Source of the DNA: Clostridium sp. CX1
GTDB lineage: Bacteria; Bacillota; Clostridia; Clostridiales; Clostridiaceae
DNA: 64,000 bases
Assembly: GCF_025398335.1 (NCBI RefSeq)
Contig: NZ_JAODOO010000009.1
Location: 116,929-180,928 of the forward strand
Reading direction: 5' to 3'
Under the pieces are notes generated by a model. The model was not told the DNA's origin. It was given only the letters and a program-made list of their open reading frames with translations, and did not search any database. Within the stretch, counting starts at the first letter, position 1. Each line of letters begins with the position of its first letter. Shown piece by piece: positions 24,961 through 35,544 of this stretch. Both the position numbers and the translations under genes were made by a program.

Positions 24961-27345
24961 TTATCTAAGTTGTGCTCCTAGTCTATTCTCTAAAGTTCTT
25001 AAAATTTTATCATGAACCTTATTTACATCTGCATCTGTTAAAGTTCTATTTTCTACTCTGTAAACTAGGGCATAAGCTATACTCTTCTTTCCTTGTGGTA
25101 CTTGTTCGCCTTTATATACGTCAAAAAGCTTAATACTTTCAACTATGTTTCCGCCCTGCTTCCACATTATATCTTCTATTTCCTGTACAAGTACATTGTC
25201 ATCTACTAAAATTGCCATATCTCTTGTAACTGCTGGATACTTAGGAAGAGCCTTATACTTTTTATCTAAATTTGCATTACTATATAATACATCTAGATTC
25301 AACCCAGCAATGTAGCATCTTTCATCTATTCCATAGTTCTCAGCTACATCTGGATGAATTTCTCCTAAAATTCCTACTAAATCTTTCTTTATATAAAGAG
25401 CTGCAGTTTTTCCTGGGTGGAAGCTAGGGTTTTCACTTTCTCTCTTAAAGGAGAACTTTTCAATTCCTAAAGCTTCTAACATATTTTCAACTACTCCCTT
25501 TATATTAAAGTAGTCAACATCACCATATAGGCCTATTGTAGCTAGGTTTCTTTCCTCTGGAAGCTTATTTGAATCTTCATTAGGTATATATACTTTTCCC
25601 ATTTCAAATAATCTTGCATACTCATTATTTCTTGAATAATTTCTAGCAAGAGATTCCATCATAGACGGTATAGTAGTAGTTCTCATTATGCTGTAGTCTT
25701 CTCCTAAAGGATTTCTTATAACTACAGCATTTCTTAAGCTGTTATCCTCTGGTAAAAGTATTCTATCAAAAACCTTACGGCTTACAAAGGAGTAACTGAT
25801 AGATTGATTAAGTCCGCTTCCTATTAAAGCTTCTATTACTTTATCATCTAATCTTTGCTTTCTATTTTTTCCGCCTCTAGTGCTGGCACTCTTTTCAAGG
25901 GTAGTAGGAACATTGTTGTATCCATATATTCTTGCTATTTCTTCAGCTACATCTTCTTTTATATTTACATCTGCTCTGAAAGTTGGAACTTCAATGACTA
26001 GTATATCATCTTTTATTTCTGTAACTAAGTCTAATCTGTTTAGGTAGTCCTTCATATCTTCCTTTGAGATTTCTGTTCCTAGGAATCTATTTACCCAGTT
26101 ACTATCTACTTCTACAGTATGAGACTGAAGCTTTTCAGGATATATATCAATAGTTCCCTCCATAACTTCCCCTGCACCTAACTCTTCAACTAGGTGACAA
26201 GCTCTGTCTATAGCTATTTCAGCTAAGTTAGGATCTAAATCTTTTTCAAATTTTGATGAAGCCTCTGTTCTAAGCCCTAATCTTTGTGAAGATACTCTTA
26301 TGTTGGTGCCATCAAAATTAGCACTTTCAAAGATAATCTCTGTAGTATCTTCCTTAACTTCTGAGTCTAAGCCTCCCATTATTCCTGCAAGGCCTATAGT
26401 AGTTTCTCCATTTTTTATGTTAAGAACATCTGAATTTAGCGTTCTCTCCTCACCGTCTAAAGTAGTGAATTTCTCTCCTTCTTTAGCTCTCTCTACCACT
26501 ATAGTTTTTGTAGTTATTTCTCTAACATCAAAGGCGTGCATTGGCTGACCAAGCTCTATCATAACAAAGTTTGTTATATCTACTATGTTGTTTATTGGTC
26601 TAACGCCAGCCTCTAAAAGTCTATCCTGCATCCAGCCTGGTGATGGCTGTATTTTTATGTTCTTTACTCCTCTAGCCATGTATCTTCTACATAGGTTATC
26701 TCTCACTTCTACTTTTAATTGCTCTTGAATATTATCCTTACATAAAGCCTTATAATCTAAAGGAGGCATTTTATAAGTTGTATTTAATGTTGCTGCAGTT
26801 TCTCTCGCCATTCCTATAATACTTAAGCAATCTGGTCTATTTGAAGTTATCTCTAAGTCTATTACAGAACTTGTCATGTCTAAAACTTCTTTTATATCTT
26901 TTCCAACAGGAGTATCAGAAGGAAGTATCATAAGTCCGTGAACTGGCTCATCTCCAGCTATGCCTAGCTCCTCTTCTGAGCAGAACATACCATTAGATAC
27001 AACTCCTCTTAGCTTACCCTTTTTAATTTTTACTCCTTTATGGATTGTTGAGCCGTGAAGAGCTGCTGGAACTACATCTCCCTCTTTCATGTTAGTTGCT
27101 CCAGTAACTATTTGTATTGGCTCTGCCTCTCCTATATCTGCAAAACAAACAGATAACTTATCTGCGTCAGGATGTTGCTCTATTTTTACTAATTTAGCTG
27201 TAACAACATTTTCTATCTCATCACCGGTAGTTACAACTTCCTCAACCTTAGAACCACTTAAAGTTAGTCTATCTCCTAACTCCTTTGGTGAAATATCTAT
27301 ATTAACATAGTCCTTTAACCATTTAACAGGAACTTTCATTTCCAA
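24961..27345 (-). CDS. pheT: Phenylalanine-tRNA ligase beta subunit
   Basis: 794 residues, the usual length. It starts [20 protein letters not shown], has the N-terminal tRNA-binding EMAP-like domain ([20 protein letters not shown]), the B3/B4 editing domain, the B5 domain and the C-terminal ferredoxin-fold anticodon-binding domain ([15 protein letters not shown]). It forms the alpha2-beta2 synthetase with PheS. An AAGGAGG site precedes the ATG. It is transcribed with pheS, about 90 bases upstream, under the T-box leader at 28488-28740. Confidence 0.97.
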   Translation of the reverse strand: MEMKVPVKWLKDYVNIDISPKELGDRLTLSGSKVEEVVTTGDEIENVVTAKLVKIEQHPDADKLSVCFADIGEAEPIQIVTGATNMKEGDVVPAALHGSTIHKGVKIKKGKLRGVVSNGMFCSEEELGIAGDEPVHGLMILPSDTPVGKDIKEVLDMTSSVIDLEITSNRPDCLSIIGMARETAATLNTTYKMPPLDYKALCKDNIQEQLKVEVRDNLCRRYMARGVKNIKIQPSPGWMQDRLLEAGVRPINNIVDITNFVMIELGQPMHAFDVREITTKTIVVERAKEGEKFTTLDGEERTLNSDVLNIKNGETTIGLAGIMGGLDSEVKEDTTEIIFESANFDGTNIRVSSQRLGLRTEASSKFEKDLDPNLAEIAIDRACHLVEELGAGEVMEGTIDIYPEKLQSHTVEVDSNWVNRFLGTEISKEDMKDYLNRLDLVTEIKDDILVIEVPTFRADVNIKEDVAEEIARIYGYNNVPTTLEKSASTRGGKNRKQRLDDKVIEALIGSGLNQSISYSFVSRKVFDRILLPEDNSLRNAVVIRNPLGEDYSIMRTTTIPSMMESLARNYSRNNEYARLFEMGKVYIPNEDSNKLPEERNLATIGLYGDVDYFNIKGVVENMLEALGIEKFSFKRESENPSFHPGKTAALYIKKDLVGILGEIHPDVAENYGIDERCYIAGLNLDVLYSNANLDKKYKALPKYPAVTRDMAILVDDNVLVQEIEDIMWKQGGNIVESIKLFDVYKGEQVPQGKKSIAYALVYRVENRTLTDADVNKVHDKILRTLENRLGAQLR

Positions 27346-27433
27346 ATCCTCCTTATTTAATTAACTAGTAAAATTTCCTTATAGGTGATAAGCTTAACTG
27401 CTAACTCAGTTATAACCTATCTATAGCCCTCAA

Positions 27434-28453
27434 TTAAAACTGATTTAAAAATCTCATATCACTTTCATACAGTTGTCTTATATCATCTATGCCATATTTA
27501 AGCATAACCATTCTGTCTACTCCGAAACCAAAGGCAAATCCGCTATATACTTCAGGGTCTATTCCACAATTTCTTAAGACATCTGGATGAACCATACCGC
27601 AGCCTAAAAGTTCCATCCAACCTTCACCCTTACATACTCTACAACCCTCTCCATTACATACGAAGCAAGTAGCATCCATTTCTGCTGAAGGCTCTGTAAA
27701 TGGGAAATGGTGTGGTCTAAACTTAGTTTTTAGCTTATCACCGAACATCTTTTTAGCAAATAACTCAAGAGTACCTTTTAAATCTGCAAAAGTTATTCCC
27801 TTATCCACTACCAAGCCTTCCATTTGATAGAATATTGGTGAATGTGTAGCATCTACTGCATCTGAACGATAAACCTTTCCTGGTGCTATCATTTTTATTG
27901 GAGGCTTTTGATTTTCCATAGTTCTAACTTGTAGTGGTGATGTTTGTGTTCTTAAAACTAAATTATCATTTATGTAGAAGGTATCCTGCTCACCTCTTGC
28001 TGGGTGATTTTTAGGTATATTTAATGCTTCGAAGTTATAGTAGTCAAGCTCTACCTCAGGGCCTTCTTCTATTGAGAATCCCATAGATATGAATATTTCC
28101 TTCATCTCATTTAGAGTTTGCTCAAGTGGATGTCTCTTACCTAAGTTTTGTTTTATGCCAGGCATTGAGATATCAATTACTTCATTTTGAAGTCTTTCAT
28201 TTTTTTCTTTATTTTTTATTTCTCTTGCGTATTCATCTAAAGCATTTTCAATAGAAGCTCTTACCTCGTTAGCTATTTTTCCTACCAAAGGTCTTTCTTC
28301 AGAAGACAATGCTCCCATACCTCTAAGTATTTGTGTTAATTCTCCCTTTTTACCAAGGTACTTAACTCTTATGTTTTCAAGCTGAGCGCTATTTTCAGCA
28401 CTCTTTAATTCTTCAAGAGCACTATTACCTATAGCCTGTAATTTTTCTTTCAT
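27434..28453 (-). CDS. pheS: Phenylalanine-tRNA ligase alpha subunit
   Basis: 339 residues. It has the N-terminal coiled coil ([17 protein letters not shown]), then [20 protein letters not shown], the class II motif 2 region ([20 protein letters not shown]), the Cys-rich loop [16 protein letters not shown], and motif 3 [18 protein letters not shown]. It is the catalytic subunit that activates phenylalanine. AAGGAGC precedes the ATG. Expression should depend on uncharged tRNA-Phe through the upstream T-box. Confidence 0.97.
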   Translation of the reverse strand: MKEKLQAIGNSALEELKSAENSAQLENIRVKYLGKKGELTQILRGMGALSSEERPLVGKIANEVRASIENALDEYAREIKNKEKNERLQNEVIDISMPGIKQNLGKRHPLEQTLNEMKEIFISMGFSIEEGPEVELDYYNFEALNIPKNHPARGEQDTFYINDNLVLRTQTSPLQVRTMENQKPPIKMIAPGKVYRSDAVDATHSPIFYQMEGLVVDKGITFADLKGTLELFAKKMFGDKLKTKFRPHHFPFTEPSAEMDATCFVCNGEGCRVCKGEGWMELLGCGMVHPDVLRNCGIDPEVYSGFAFGFGVDRMVMLKYGIDDIRQLYESDMRFLNQF

Positions 28454-28487
28454 TTGATCTGCTCCTTTCTATTTTTAAAAAATACTA

Positions 28488-28740
28488 TAACAAATAAAAA
28501 AAGTTCATCCCAAATAAGGGACGAACTCTTAAATCCGCGTTACCACCCAAATTGATACTGTAATAAACAATATCCTCTTTGTAAATTTATCGGTTATACC
28601 GCCAACTGCTACTATTATTTCACAATCAGAACTCCAGAGTGAACTTCAACATAAAGTATTCTGAGAAGGCTTCCAGCCATGACCTTCACTCTCTTAAAGA
28701 AACTATATATTTACTCTCTCTATCATAGTTAATATATGTA
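28488..28740 (-). promoter_or_regulatory. T-box leader of pheST (Phe specifier TTC)
   Basis: On the minus strand the T-box core TGGGTGGTAACGCGG (28534-28549) is followed by a terminator stem AGTTCGTCCC-TTATTT-GGGATGAACT and a T-run. In stem I, GAAGTTCACTCTGGAG places TTC (positions 28643-28641) in the specifier loop, a Phe codon. Uncharged tRNA-Phe should favour the antiterminator. A tRNA-Phe(GAA) gene lies at 37659-37731. Confidence 0.9.
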
Positions 28741-28798
28741 ATTTTATATATCGTATTTTTTTATTTTACATATACATTCATAAATTGTCAATAAAAAG

Positions 28799-29581
28799 TT
28801 AGCTTAGCTTTTGCCTTACTACTTCAAACATCATAATTGATGCCGCCACTGACACATTTAGGGATTCAGCTCCTCCAGGCATAGGTATCTTCACCTTAAT
28901 ATCCGATAAGCTGATTATTTCATCACTTACACCATTTCCCTCGTTGCCCACTGCTATTATTACCTTATCTTTTAAATTTGCATCATAGAAATTACTTTTC
29001 GTATCCAATGAACTTACAACTAACCTAAAATCATTCTCTCTTAAAAAACGTAACTGCTCTAAGTTATCATCCTGTATAATAGGTATATGAAAAATCGAGC
29101 CCATTGTAGATCTTAAAGTCTTTTCATTATAAATATCTACAGTTCCCTTAGTTACTAAAATACCTAGCGCCCCTGCTGCATGGGCAGTTCTTATTATAGT
29201 TCCCATATTGCCAGGGTCTTGGACTTTGTCAACTAATATATAAAAACCTGATTTATTCTGTAAAACCATATTCTTATTATTAACTACAGCTACAATTCCT
29301 TGAGGTGTATCTGTGCTGCTGATAACTTTTAAAATTTGCTCTGTTACAACATATACCTTTGTATTCTTCTGAAGTTTAGTTTCAACATTGAAGTTATTCC
29401 ATCTATCTTTAGCTTTTTCACTTATAAAAACCAGAGGAACTTCAAAGTCAGACTCTAATGCTTCAGAAACAAACCTAAAACCTTCAATTATAAATCTTTC
29501 ACTTTCAGTTCTATGCTTTTTGTCTTTTAGCTTTTTTATTTCTTTAATTAATAAATTGTCCTTGCTTTGAATAGTTTCCAA
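28799..29581 (-). CDS. TrmH/SpoU family RNA 2'-O-methyltransferase
   Basis: 260 residues from a TTG start with AAGGGTGA upstream. There is an N-terminal substrate-binding part (RFIIEGFRFVSEAL). The knotted SPOUT domain contains LVDKVQDPGNMGTIIRTA (motif 1), IIAVGNEGNGVSDE (motif 2) and MPGGAESLNVSVAASIM (motif 3). It uses SAM to methylate ribose in rRNA or tRNA; the exact nucleotide cannot be told. It stands between the Ktr genes and the pheS T-box. Confidence 0.92.
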   Translation of the reverse strand: METIQSKDNLLIKEIKKLKDKKHRTESERFIIEGFRFVSEALESDFEVPLVFISEKAKDRWNNFNVETKLQKNTKVYVVTEQILKVISSTDTPQGIVAVVNNKNMVLQNKSGFYILVDKVQDPGNMGTIIRTAHAAGALGILVTKGTVDIYNEKTLRSTMGSIFHIPIIQDDNLEQLRFLRENDFRLVVSSLDTKSNFYDANLKDKVIIAVGNEGNGVSDEIISLSDIKVKIPMPGGAESLNVSVAASIMMFEVVRQKLS

Positions 29582-29594
29582 TTATAATTCACCC

Positions 29595-30254
29595 TTATCC
29601 TTTGATAACCTCTAGCTTATTTAAGCACTTATACTTACCAATTGCTACAATTACATCACCTTTTTGGATGGTATAATCTGAAGTAGGAGATATATCTATA
29701 TCATCTGCTCTCTTTACAGCAACTACATTTATTCCGTATCTTGACCTCATATCTAGTTCTCCTAGGGTTCTACCATACCAGCTCTCTTCAGACATAATTT
29801 CTGCAATACTATACTCTGATGAAAGTTCAATATAATCTAGTACATTATCACCTACAAGGTCGTGAGCAACTCTTACACCGGTATCTCTTTCTGGGAAAAC
29901 TACTTTATCTGCCCCAATTTTATATAAAATTTTTGCATGAAGTTCTGTGTTTGCCTTTGCAATGACATACTTAATGCCAACTTCCTTTAACAAAAGAGTT
30001 ATCATAACACTATCTTGTATATCTACCCCTATTCCAACTATTGCCACATCAAAGTTATTTATACCTAATGACTTTAAATTTTCTTCGTCTGTAGCATCAG
30101 TATGAATAGCATGTGTTACATCCTCTGCTACATTTTGAACTCTTTCTTCATTAGTATCCACTGCTAATACATCATGACCTAGTTGATATAGAGTTTTAGC
30201 TACAGATGTTCCAAATCTCCCCAAACCTATTACAAGAAACTGTTTTTTATTCAT
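29595..30254 (-). CDS. ktrA: Ktr/Trk potassium uptake regulatory subunit (RCK protein)
   Basis: About 219 residues. The N-terminal RCK domain starts FLVIGLGRFGTSVAKTLYQL with the Rossmann glycine motif and acidic AVDTNEE. The C-terminal RCK_C domain (residues 140-219) is where c-di-AMP binds in relatives. It gates the membrane subunit coded just upstream at 30266. The frame opens at a GTG at 30263 that is part of the GAGGTGGG binding site, so the ATG at 30254 was chosen. The symbol is by family; KtrC is equally possible. Confidence 0.9.
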   Translation of the reverse strand: MNKKQFLVIGLGRFGTSVAKTLYQLGHDVLAVDTNEERVQNVAEDVTHAIHTDATDEENLKSLGINNFDVAIVGIGVDIQDSVMITLLLKEVGIKYVIAKANTELHAKILYKIGADKVVFPERDTGVRVAHDLVGDNVLDYIELSSEYSIAEIMSEESWYGRTLGELDMRSRYGINVVAVKRADDIDISPTSDYTIQKGDVIVAIGKYKCLNKLEVIKG

Positions 30255-30265
30255 AAAACCCACCT

Positions 30266-31609
30266 CTATCCAATTATAATTTTATCTTCAGGATATTTTA
30301 TAGAACCAGGCATACTCTTTTGTGCAAGAGACAATGCCACTGTTAAAGGACCTAACCTTCCACAATACATAATAAAAGCAATTAAAAGCTTTCCCGGTGT
30401 ACTAAGCTCCGGTGTTAACCCAAGGGTCAAACCTACAGTTCCAAAAGCAGATACAACTTCGTACACGATATAGTCTAAGGTAGTCTTTTCTGTTATACAC
30501 AATATGATGGTGGCCACCAAGACAATACACATTCCTAAAGTTGCTACAACTAACGCTCTATACACAATTTCTTTTCCTATTCTTCTTTCATATATTTCAG
30601 CGTCTTCTCTTCCTCTTATAATAGAAACTACTGTAATAGCAAGTAAAGCTGCTGTAGTGGTTTTTATTCCTCCTGCTGTAGATCCTGGAGATCCACCAAT
30701 GAACATAAGTACTATTGTTAAGAACTTTCCGCCCTCTGTCATATCTGCCGTAGGAACTGAGTTGAATCCAGCAGTTCTTGGAACCACTGAGGCAAATATG
30801 GAGTTTACTATCTTATCTCTTAAAGGCATATTAGCTATTGTTTTAACATTATTCATTTCGAATATAAACATTAAAATTGCCCCACCTACAATTAAAATCA
30901 CTGTAGATATTATTACTATTTTTGAATGTAAAGATAACTTTTTAGTAGTTCTAAAGCTATATATTTCCTGCCAAACAAAGAATCCAAGACCTCCTATTGT
31001 AATTAATGATGCTATAGTCATTAATATTAATGGATTATCTGCATATGGAGTTACACTTCTAAATTCTCCTATTAAATCTATTCCTGCATTACAATAAGCA
31101 GATATAGAGTGAAAAATTCCATAATATATACCTTTGGCTACTCCAAATTCCGGTATGAATTGCGTTGCTAGTAAAGTAGCCCCAATAATTTCTACTAATA
31201 TAGTAAATTTCAATAGATATTTTGACATCTTTACAAGGCCCTGTATTGAAAAAGAATTAAGAGATTGCTGGATAACAAGCCTCTCCTTTAAAGTAATTCT
31301 TTTTCCCATAAGTAATGCAAACAACGTAGCTATTGACATGAAACCTAGTCCACCAACTTGAATTAAACATAAGATTACAAACTGGCCAAAATTACTCCAA
31401 TGGGTTCCTGTATCTACTGTTACTAATCCTGTTACACAGGTTGCTGACGTAGATACAAAAAGACAATCAATAAAATTAGTGTACTGTCCACTTCTTGAGG
31501 ACACTGGCAGGGATAACAAAATTGCTCCAATAAAAATTACTGCGGCAAAACCTAACACTAATATTTGAATTTCGTTGACCTTGAACCACCGATTGATTGC
31601 TACCTTCAT
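30266..31609 (-). CDS. ktrB: Ktr/Trk potassium uptake membrane subunit
   Basis: 447 residues with about eight to ten hydrophobic segments and four pore-loop repeats of the TrkH/KtrB type, for example FVSTSATCVTGLVTVDTGTH and FIGGSPGSTAGGIKTTT, and a last loop SAFGTVGLTLGLTPELS. It is a potassium (sodium-coupled) transporter of the cell membrane. GGAAGG precedes the ATG. It ends 12 bases before ktrA begins, so the two form an operon. Confidence 0.93.
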   Translation of the reverse strand: MKVAINRWFKVNEIQILVLGFAAVIFIGAILLSLPVSSRSGQYTNFIDCLFVSTSATCVTGLVTVDTGTHWSNFGQFVILCLIQVGGLGFMSIATLFALLMGKRITLKERLVIQQSLNSFSIQGLVKMSKYLLKFTILVEIIGATLLATQFIPEFGVAKGIYYGIFHSISAYCNAGIDLIGEFRSVTPYADNPLILMTIASLITIGGLGFFVWQEIYSFRTTKKLSLHSKIVIISTVILIVGGAILMFIFEMNNVKTIANMPLRDKIVNSIFASVVPRTAGFNSVPTADMTEGGKFLTIVLMFIGGSPGSTAGGIKTTTAALLAITVVSIIRGREDAEIYERRIGKEIVYRALVVATLGMCIVLVATIILCITEKTTLDYIVYEVVSAFGTVGLTLGLTPELSTPGKLLIAFIMYCGRLGPLTVALSLAQKSMPGSIKYPEDKIIIG

Positions 31610-31684
31610 CTTAAGATACCTTCCTTATTTAATGATAATTTTTATTTATTAAATATTATCTGTAGTTCTAAAATAATTATTTAT

Positions 31685-31714
31685 GACAAGTATATCCTAT
31701 AGGCAATACTTGTC
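31685..31714. promoter_or_regulatory. 30-bp palindromic element before ktrB
   Basis: GACAAGTAT (31685-31693) is perfectly inverted at 31706-31714 around CCTATAGG, itself a palindrome. It lies between the rplT terminator and the ktrB start, 76 bases from the latter, and may be an operator or a leader stem. No c-di-AMP riboswitch features were found. Confidence 0.45.
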
Positions 31715-31825
31715 TACATATTAAAAGTTTAATAAGATTATAAGTAAAAGCTAGTATAATTGCTGGTTATTTGAAAAACTTCTATATTTGATGAGTTTAC
31801 ATAATTTATATGTCCATAAATATAA

Positions 31826-31851
31826 AAAATGCAGCGTCATCGCTGCATCTT
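31826..31851 (-). terminator. Terminator of the infC-rpmI-rplT operon
   Basis: ATGCAGCG and CGCTGCAT form the stem (31829-31848), and on the minus strand a TTTTTTATATTT tail follows. Confidence 0.85.
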
Positions 31852-31860
31852 TTATGTATA

Positions 31861-32220
31861 TTAAGCGTTTAATTGCTTTTTAGCTATTTCAACTAATTCA
31901 GTGAATGCTTTAGGGTCATTTATAGCTATTTCTGAAAGCATCTTTCTGTTTATATCGATACCTGCAGTTTTTATACCATTCATGAATTTAGAATATGAAA
32001 GACCATTCATTCTTGTAGCTGCGTTTATTCTAGCTATCCAAAGTTTTCTGAAGTCTCTCTTCTTTAATCTTCTTCCAACATAAGCATTTCTTAATGCTCT
32101 TATAACAGTTTCATTAGCTGTTTTAAATAACTTGCTTTTTCCACCATAGTATCCTTTTGCAAGTTTTAATATTTTTTTATGATATTTACGAGCGTTTACG
32201 GCTCTTTTTACTCTTGCCAT
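31861..32220 (-). CDS. rplT: Large ribosomal subunit protein bL20
   Basis: 119 residues, the exact family size. It starts [20 protein letters not shown] and contains [20 protein letters not shown]. It binds 23S rRNA early in assembly and represses its own operon in Bacillus through the leader upstream of infC, which seems present here as well. Last gene of infC-rpmI-rplT; AGGAGG precedes the start. Confidence 0.98.
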   Translation of the reverse strand: MARVKRAVNARKYHKKILKLAKGYYGGKSKLFKTANETVIRALRNAYVGRRLKKRDFRKLWIARINAATRMNGLSYSKFMNGIKTAGIDINRKMLSEIAINDPKAFTELVEIAKKQLNA

Positions 32221-32245
32221 TTAAAAATCCTCCTTCTAGAGCCTA

Positions 32246-32446
32246 CTACTTAGCGTAAGGCATTAATGTTTTCATTGTTTTTTCTTGAGTTTCTGAAACA
32301 TATCCAGTCTTTCTAAGATTTCTCTTAGTTTTTGTGCTCTTCTTAGTTAATATATGGCTCTTGAAAGCTTTTGCTCTTTTAAGCTTACCTGTTCCTGTAA
32401 CTTTGAATCTTTTTGCAACACTTTTTTTAGTTTTCATTTTTGGCAT
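32246..32446 (-). CDS. rpmI: Large ribosomal subunit protein bL35
   Basis: 66 residues, standard length. It starts [20 protein letters not shown] and is rich in Lys and Arg. Middle gene of infC-rpmI-rplT, with 25 bases to rplT and 19 to infC; AGGAGG site upstream. Confidence 0.98.
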   Translation of the reverse strand: MPKMKTKKSVAKRFKVTGTGKLKRAKAFKSHILTKKSTKTKRNLRKTGYVSETQEKTMKTLMPYAK

Positions 32447-32465
32447 AATAAATTCCTCCTCTCAA

Positions 32466-32978
32466 TTATGCTTTCTTTGATGATAAAATCATTATCATGT
32501 TTCTACCTTCTAATTTTGCTTCTTTTTCTAGAATGCAGACATCTTCAACTTTAGTATAAAAATCAGCTAGTATTTTTTTACCTATATGTGAATAATCAGC
32601 TTCTCTACCTCTAAACCTAACAGTTACTTTAACTTTATCTCCTGCAATCAAAAATTTTCTTGCATTGTTAGCTTTTATTGAAATATCATGTTCTTCGATA
32701 GTTGGACTAAGTCTAATTTCCTTTACACTAATAACTTTTTGTTTCTTCTTAGCCTCTTTATCTTTTTTAGCTTGCTCATAAATGAATTTACCATAATCCA
32801 TTATTTTGCAAACTGGCGGGTTAGCATTTGGTGATATCATAACTAAATCTAACTCTTTTTCTTCTGCCATTCTAAGTGCATCTCTAGATGCTAGGATACC
32901 TAACTGAGAGCCATCATCCCCAATAACCCTAATTTCTTTTTCTCTTATTTCCTCATTTAAAAGAAGATCTTTACTAAT
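32466..32978 (-). CDS. infC: Translation initiation factor IF-3, probable ATT start
   Basis: About 171 residues. [20 protein letters not shown] and GIVxSREA-like [20 protein letters not shown] begin the N-domain, and the C-domain contains [19 protein letters not shown]. The frame can be opened at an ATG at 33008, but that codon has no binding site. GGAGGTG ends eight bases before an ATT at 32978, giving the usual IF-3 N-terminus ([13 protein letters not shown]). A rare ATT/ATT-like start is the well-known basis of IF-3 autocontrol in E. coli, so I place the start there. First gene of the ribosomal protein operon. Confidence 0.85.
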   Translation of the reverse strand: MSKDLLLNEEIREKEIRVIGDDGSQLGILASRDALRMAEEKELDLVMISPNANPPVCKIMDYGKFIYEQAKKDKEAKKKQKVISVKEIRLSPTIEEHDISIKANNARKFLIAGDKVKVTVRFRGREADYSHIGKKILADFYTKVEDVCILEKEAKLEGRNMIMILSSKKA

Positions 32979-33019
32979 AACTTTCACCTCCAGTGAATTT
33001 ATAGACATTAATTTATTTA

Positions 33020-33150
33020 AACATAAAAAAGGACGGCAAAGCCGTCCTTAGAATACACTAGTAAATAAATGCTTCCAATAACCCTACTAGCTGTGCTGCA
33101 AGGTGAGAAACGGCTGTTTCTTCTTAACAAATAGTATTATAAACCTATAA
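33020..33150 (-). promoter_or_regulatory. L20-type leader upstream of infC with attenuator
   Basis: On the minus strand the leader has GAAACAGCCGTTTCTCACC and further pairing parts and ends in AAGGACGGCTTTGCCGTCCTT (33028-33048) plus a T-run, a strong terminator before the infC start. This is the layout of the L20 leader of Firmicutes, where L20 binding promotes termination. The L20 contact sites were not checked in detail. Confidence 0.7.
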
Positions 33151-33171
33151 TATTAAATTGTCAATATTTTA

Positions 33172-35088
33172 TTAGTCAACTATGCTTATTTTTTTATCTA
33201 TTTCTTCTTTTATTTTTGAGATAAATCCTTCTAAGCTCATTGTACCAATATCACCTTGTTTTCTGCTTCTTATTGCTACGTTTCCTTCGTTCATTTCTTT
33301 GTCTCCAATAACAAGCATGTATGGTACCTTCTGAAGTTGAGCTTCTCTAATCTTATATCCGATTTTTTCATTTCTTAAGTCTAGTTCAACTCTTATATCA
33401 TTTTTCTTTAACTCATCTGCAATTTTCTTTACATATTCAACTTGACCATCAGTTATATTCATAACCTTAACTTGAACTGGTGCAAGCCAAGCTGGGAATG
33501 CCCCTGCATAATGCTCAGTTAATATTCCTATAAATCTTTCAATAGATCCAAATACAACTCTGTGAATCATAACTGGTCTATGTCTTTCTCCATCTGCTCC
33601 CACATAATTTAAGTCAAATCTTTCTGGCATTTGGAAATCAAGCTGTACAGTTCCACACTGCCATGTTCTACCTATGCAGTCTCTTAAGTGGAAGTCTATT
33701 TTAGGTCCGTAGAATGCTCCATCACCTTCATTAACTTTATACTTAAGTCCTATATCCTCTAAAGCGTCTCTTAAGCCGTTAGTTGCTGCTTCCCACTCTT
33801 CATCAGTTCCCATTGAATCTTCTGGTCTTGTTGAAAGCTCAACAAAGTACTCAAATCCAAATACTTTATAGAAGTTATCTATAAGACTTATAACACCAAG
33901 TACTTCTTCTCTTATTTGTTCCTTAGTGATAAATATATGAGCATCATCTTGAGTAAAGCATCTAACTCTCATTAGTCCATGTAATGCTCCAGATTTTTCA
34001 TGTCTGTGAACAACTCCCATTTCAGCATATCTTAAAGGAAGATCTCTGTAAGAGTGTATATCGTTTTTGTAAACAAGTATTGAACCTGGGCAGTTCATTG
34101 GCTTTATAGCATAATCTCCTTCATCTATCTTTGTGAAGTACATATTGTCTTTATAGTGATCCCAGTGTCCAGATTGATGCCATAATGCTTCATTTAGGAT
34201 TATAGGAGTCATTATTTCATCATAAGCAGCTTTCCTGTGCATTTCTCTCCAGAAGTTTTGTAGTGTATTTCTTACTACCATTCCCTTTGGATGGAAGAAT
34301 GGGAATCCAGGTCCTTCTTCATGAATACTAAATAGATCTAATTCTTTACCAATCTTTCTGTGATCTCTCTTTTTTGCTTCTTCAAGCATCTTTAAGTGCT
34401 CATCAAGTTCAGCTTTCTTTTCAAAGGCTGTTCCGTAAATTCTTTGAAGCATTTTATTTTTCTCATCGCCTCTCCAGTAAGCACCAGCTATTGAAAGAAG
34501 TTTAACAGCCTTTACTTTTCCTGTAGATGGTACGTGAGGTCCTGCACATAGGTCTACGAATTCTCCCTCTTTATAGAAGGATATTACTGCTCCTTCTTCT
34601 AAGTCCTTTATTAATTCAACCTTATAACTTTCTCCCTTTTCTTCCATAAGCTTTATAGCCTCTTCTCTTGGAAGTTCGAATTTTTCAAGCTTGTGATCTT
34701 CTTTAACTATCTTGTTCATTTCAGCTTCTACTTTTTCAAGCATTTCTGGAGTAAATGAAAAATCAGCATCGAAGTCATAATAGAATCCGTTATCAATTGC
34801 TGGTCCTATAGCTAACTTAACTTCTGGATATAATCTTTTAATTGCTTGAGCAAGTATATGAGATGCAGTATGTCTTAAAGTCTTCTTACCGTCCTCATCC
34901 TCAAAAGTTAGAATCTCTAACTTACAATCATCATTTATTTCTGTCATTAGCTCTGCTGCTTCTCCGTTTATTTTAGCTCCTAAAGCTTTTTTAGCTAATG
35001 AGGTACTTAGTTTAGCAGCTACTTCTGCTACTTTTGATCCTTTTTCTACTTCAACTATGCTTCCATCTTTTAAAGTAATCTTTACCAT
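33172..35088 (-). CDS. thrS: Threonine-tRNA ligase
   Basis: 638 residues, normal length. The TGS domain ([20 protein letters not shown]), the editing domain with [13 protein letters not shown], the class II core with [19 protein letters not shown] and [13 protein letters not shown] (zinc and active site), and the C-terminal anticodon-binding domain ([17 protein letters not shown]) follow in order. GGGAGG precedes the ATG. It is controlled by the T-box at 35135-35455 and is followed upstream by ytxC, a typical clostridial pair. Confidence 0.98.
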   Translation of the reverse strand: MVKITLKDGSIVEVEKGSKVAEVAAKLSTSLAKKALGAKINGEAAELMTEINDDCKLEILTFEDEDGKKTLRHTASHILAQAIKRLYPEVKLAIGPAIDNGFYYDFDADFSFTPEMLEKVEAEMNKIVKEDHKLEKFELPREEAIKLMEEKGESYKVELIKDLEEGAVISFYKEGEFVDLCAGPHVPSTGKVKAVKLLSIAGAYWRGDEKNKMLQRIYGTAFEKKAELDEHLKMLEEAKKRDHRKIGKELDLFSIHEEGPGFPFFHPKGMVVRNTLQNFWREMHRKAAYDEIMTPIILNEALWHQSGHWDHYKDNMYFTKIDEGDYAIKPMNCPGSILVYKNDIHSYRDLPLRYAEMGVVHRHEKSGALHGLMRVRCFTQDDAHIFITKEQIREEVLGVISLIDNFYKVFGFEYFVELSTRPEDSMGTDEEWEAATNGLRDALEDIGLKYKVNEGDGAFYGPKIDFHLRDCIGRTWQCGTVQLDFQMPERFDLNYVGADGERHRPVMIHRVVFGSIERFIGILTEHYAGAFPAWLAPVQVKVMNITDGQVEYVKKIADELKKNDIRVELDLRNEKIGYKIREAQLQKVPYMLVIGDKEMNEGNVAIRSRKQGDIGTMSLEGFISKIKEEIDKKISIVD

Positions 35089-35134
35089 GGTTTTTTCCTC
35101 CCTTTTCTGTTACTTATTGTAATTTAATTACTTG

Positions 35135-35455
35135 CAAATAAAAAACACTCATCCCAGTACATGGGACGAGTGTATATCGCGGTTCCACCCAAATTTAATA
35201 GTAAATATATCTTTGACTAATAAAACCATATTCTAAATATAAATGCTTAGAAATATAATTTAAGTTAGCAGATAATAAATATAACTATTATCTCTGAACC
35301 TTTAACGCAGGCTTACGGAAATACTTACTAAAATTCAGTATACAACTTAAAGGTGGTTTTCAATAAATCTTACTCAAAGGACCTCTCACCCAATGGATCC
35401 CTCTCTCTTAGAGCAGTATTCTATTTACTTTTCCTTATCATAGTCTTTAATTATT
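35135..35455 (-). promoter_or_regulatory. T-box leader of thrS (Thr specifier ACC)
   Basis: Minus strand: the core TGGGTGGAACCGCGA (35176-35190) precedes the terminator ACACTCGTCCCATG-TACTGGGATGAGTGT with a T-run (ends about 35140). In stem I, GAAAACCACC puts ACC (35357-35355) in the specifier position, a Thr codon. It occupies most of the 35089-35544 gap. Confidence 0.9.
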
Positions 35456-35544
35456 CTGCTTAATTATTTTCTTAAATTATAGTATTAAATTTTCTAACTG
35501 TCAACACATTAACTAAAAATAATGAATATTTTTAAATTAAAATG

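Noticed and set aside
31610..31825. c-di-AMP (ydaO-type) riboswitch before ktrB
   Set aside because: The region is AT-rich with one palindrome; the conserved riboswitch blocks are absent.
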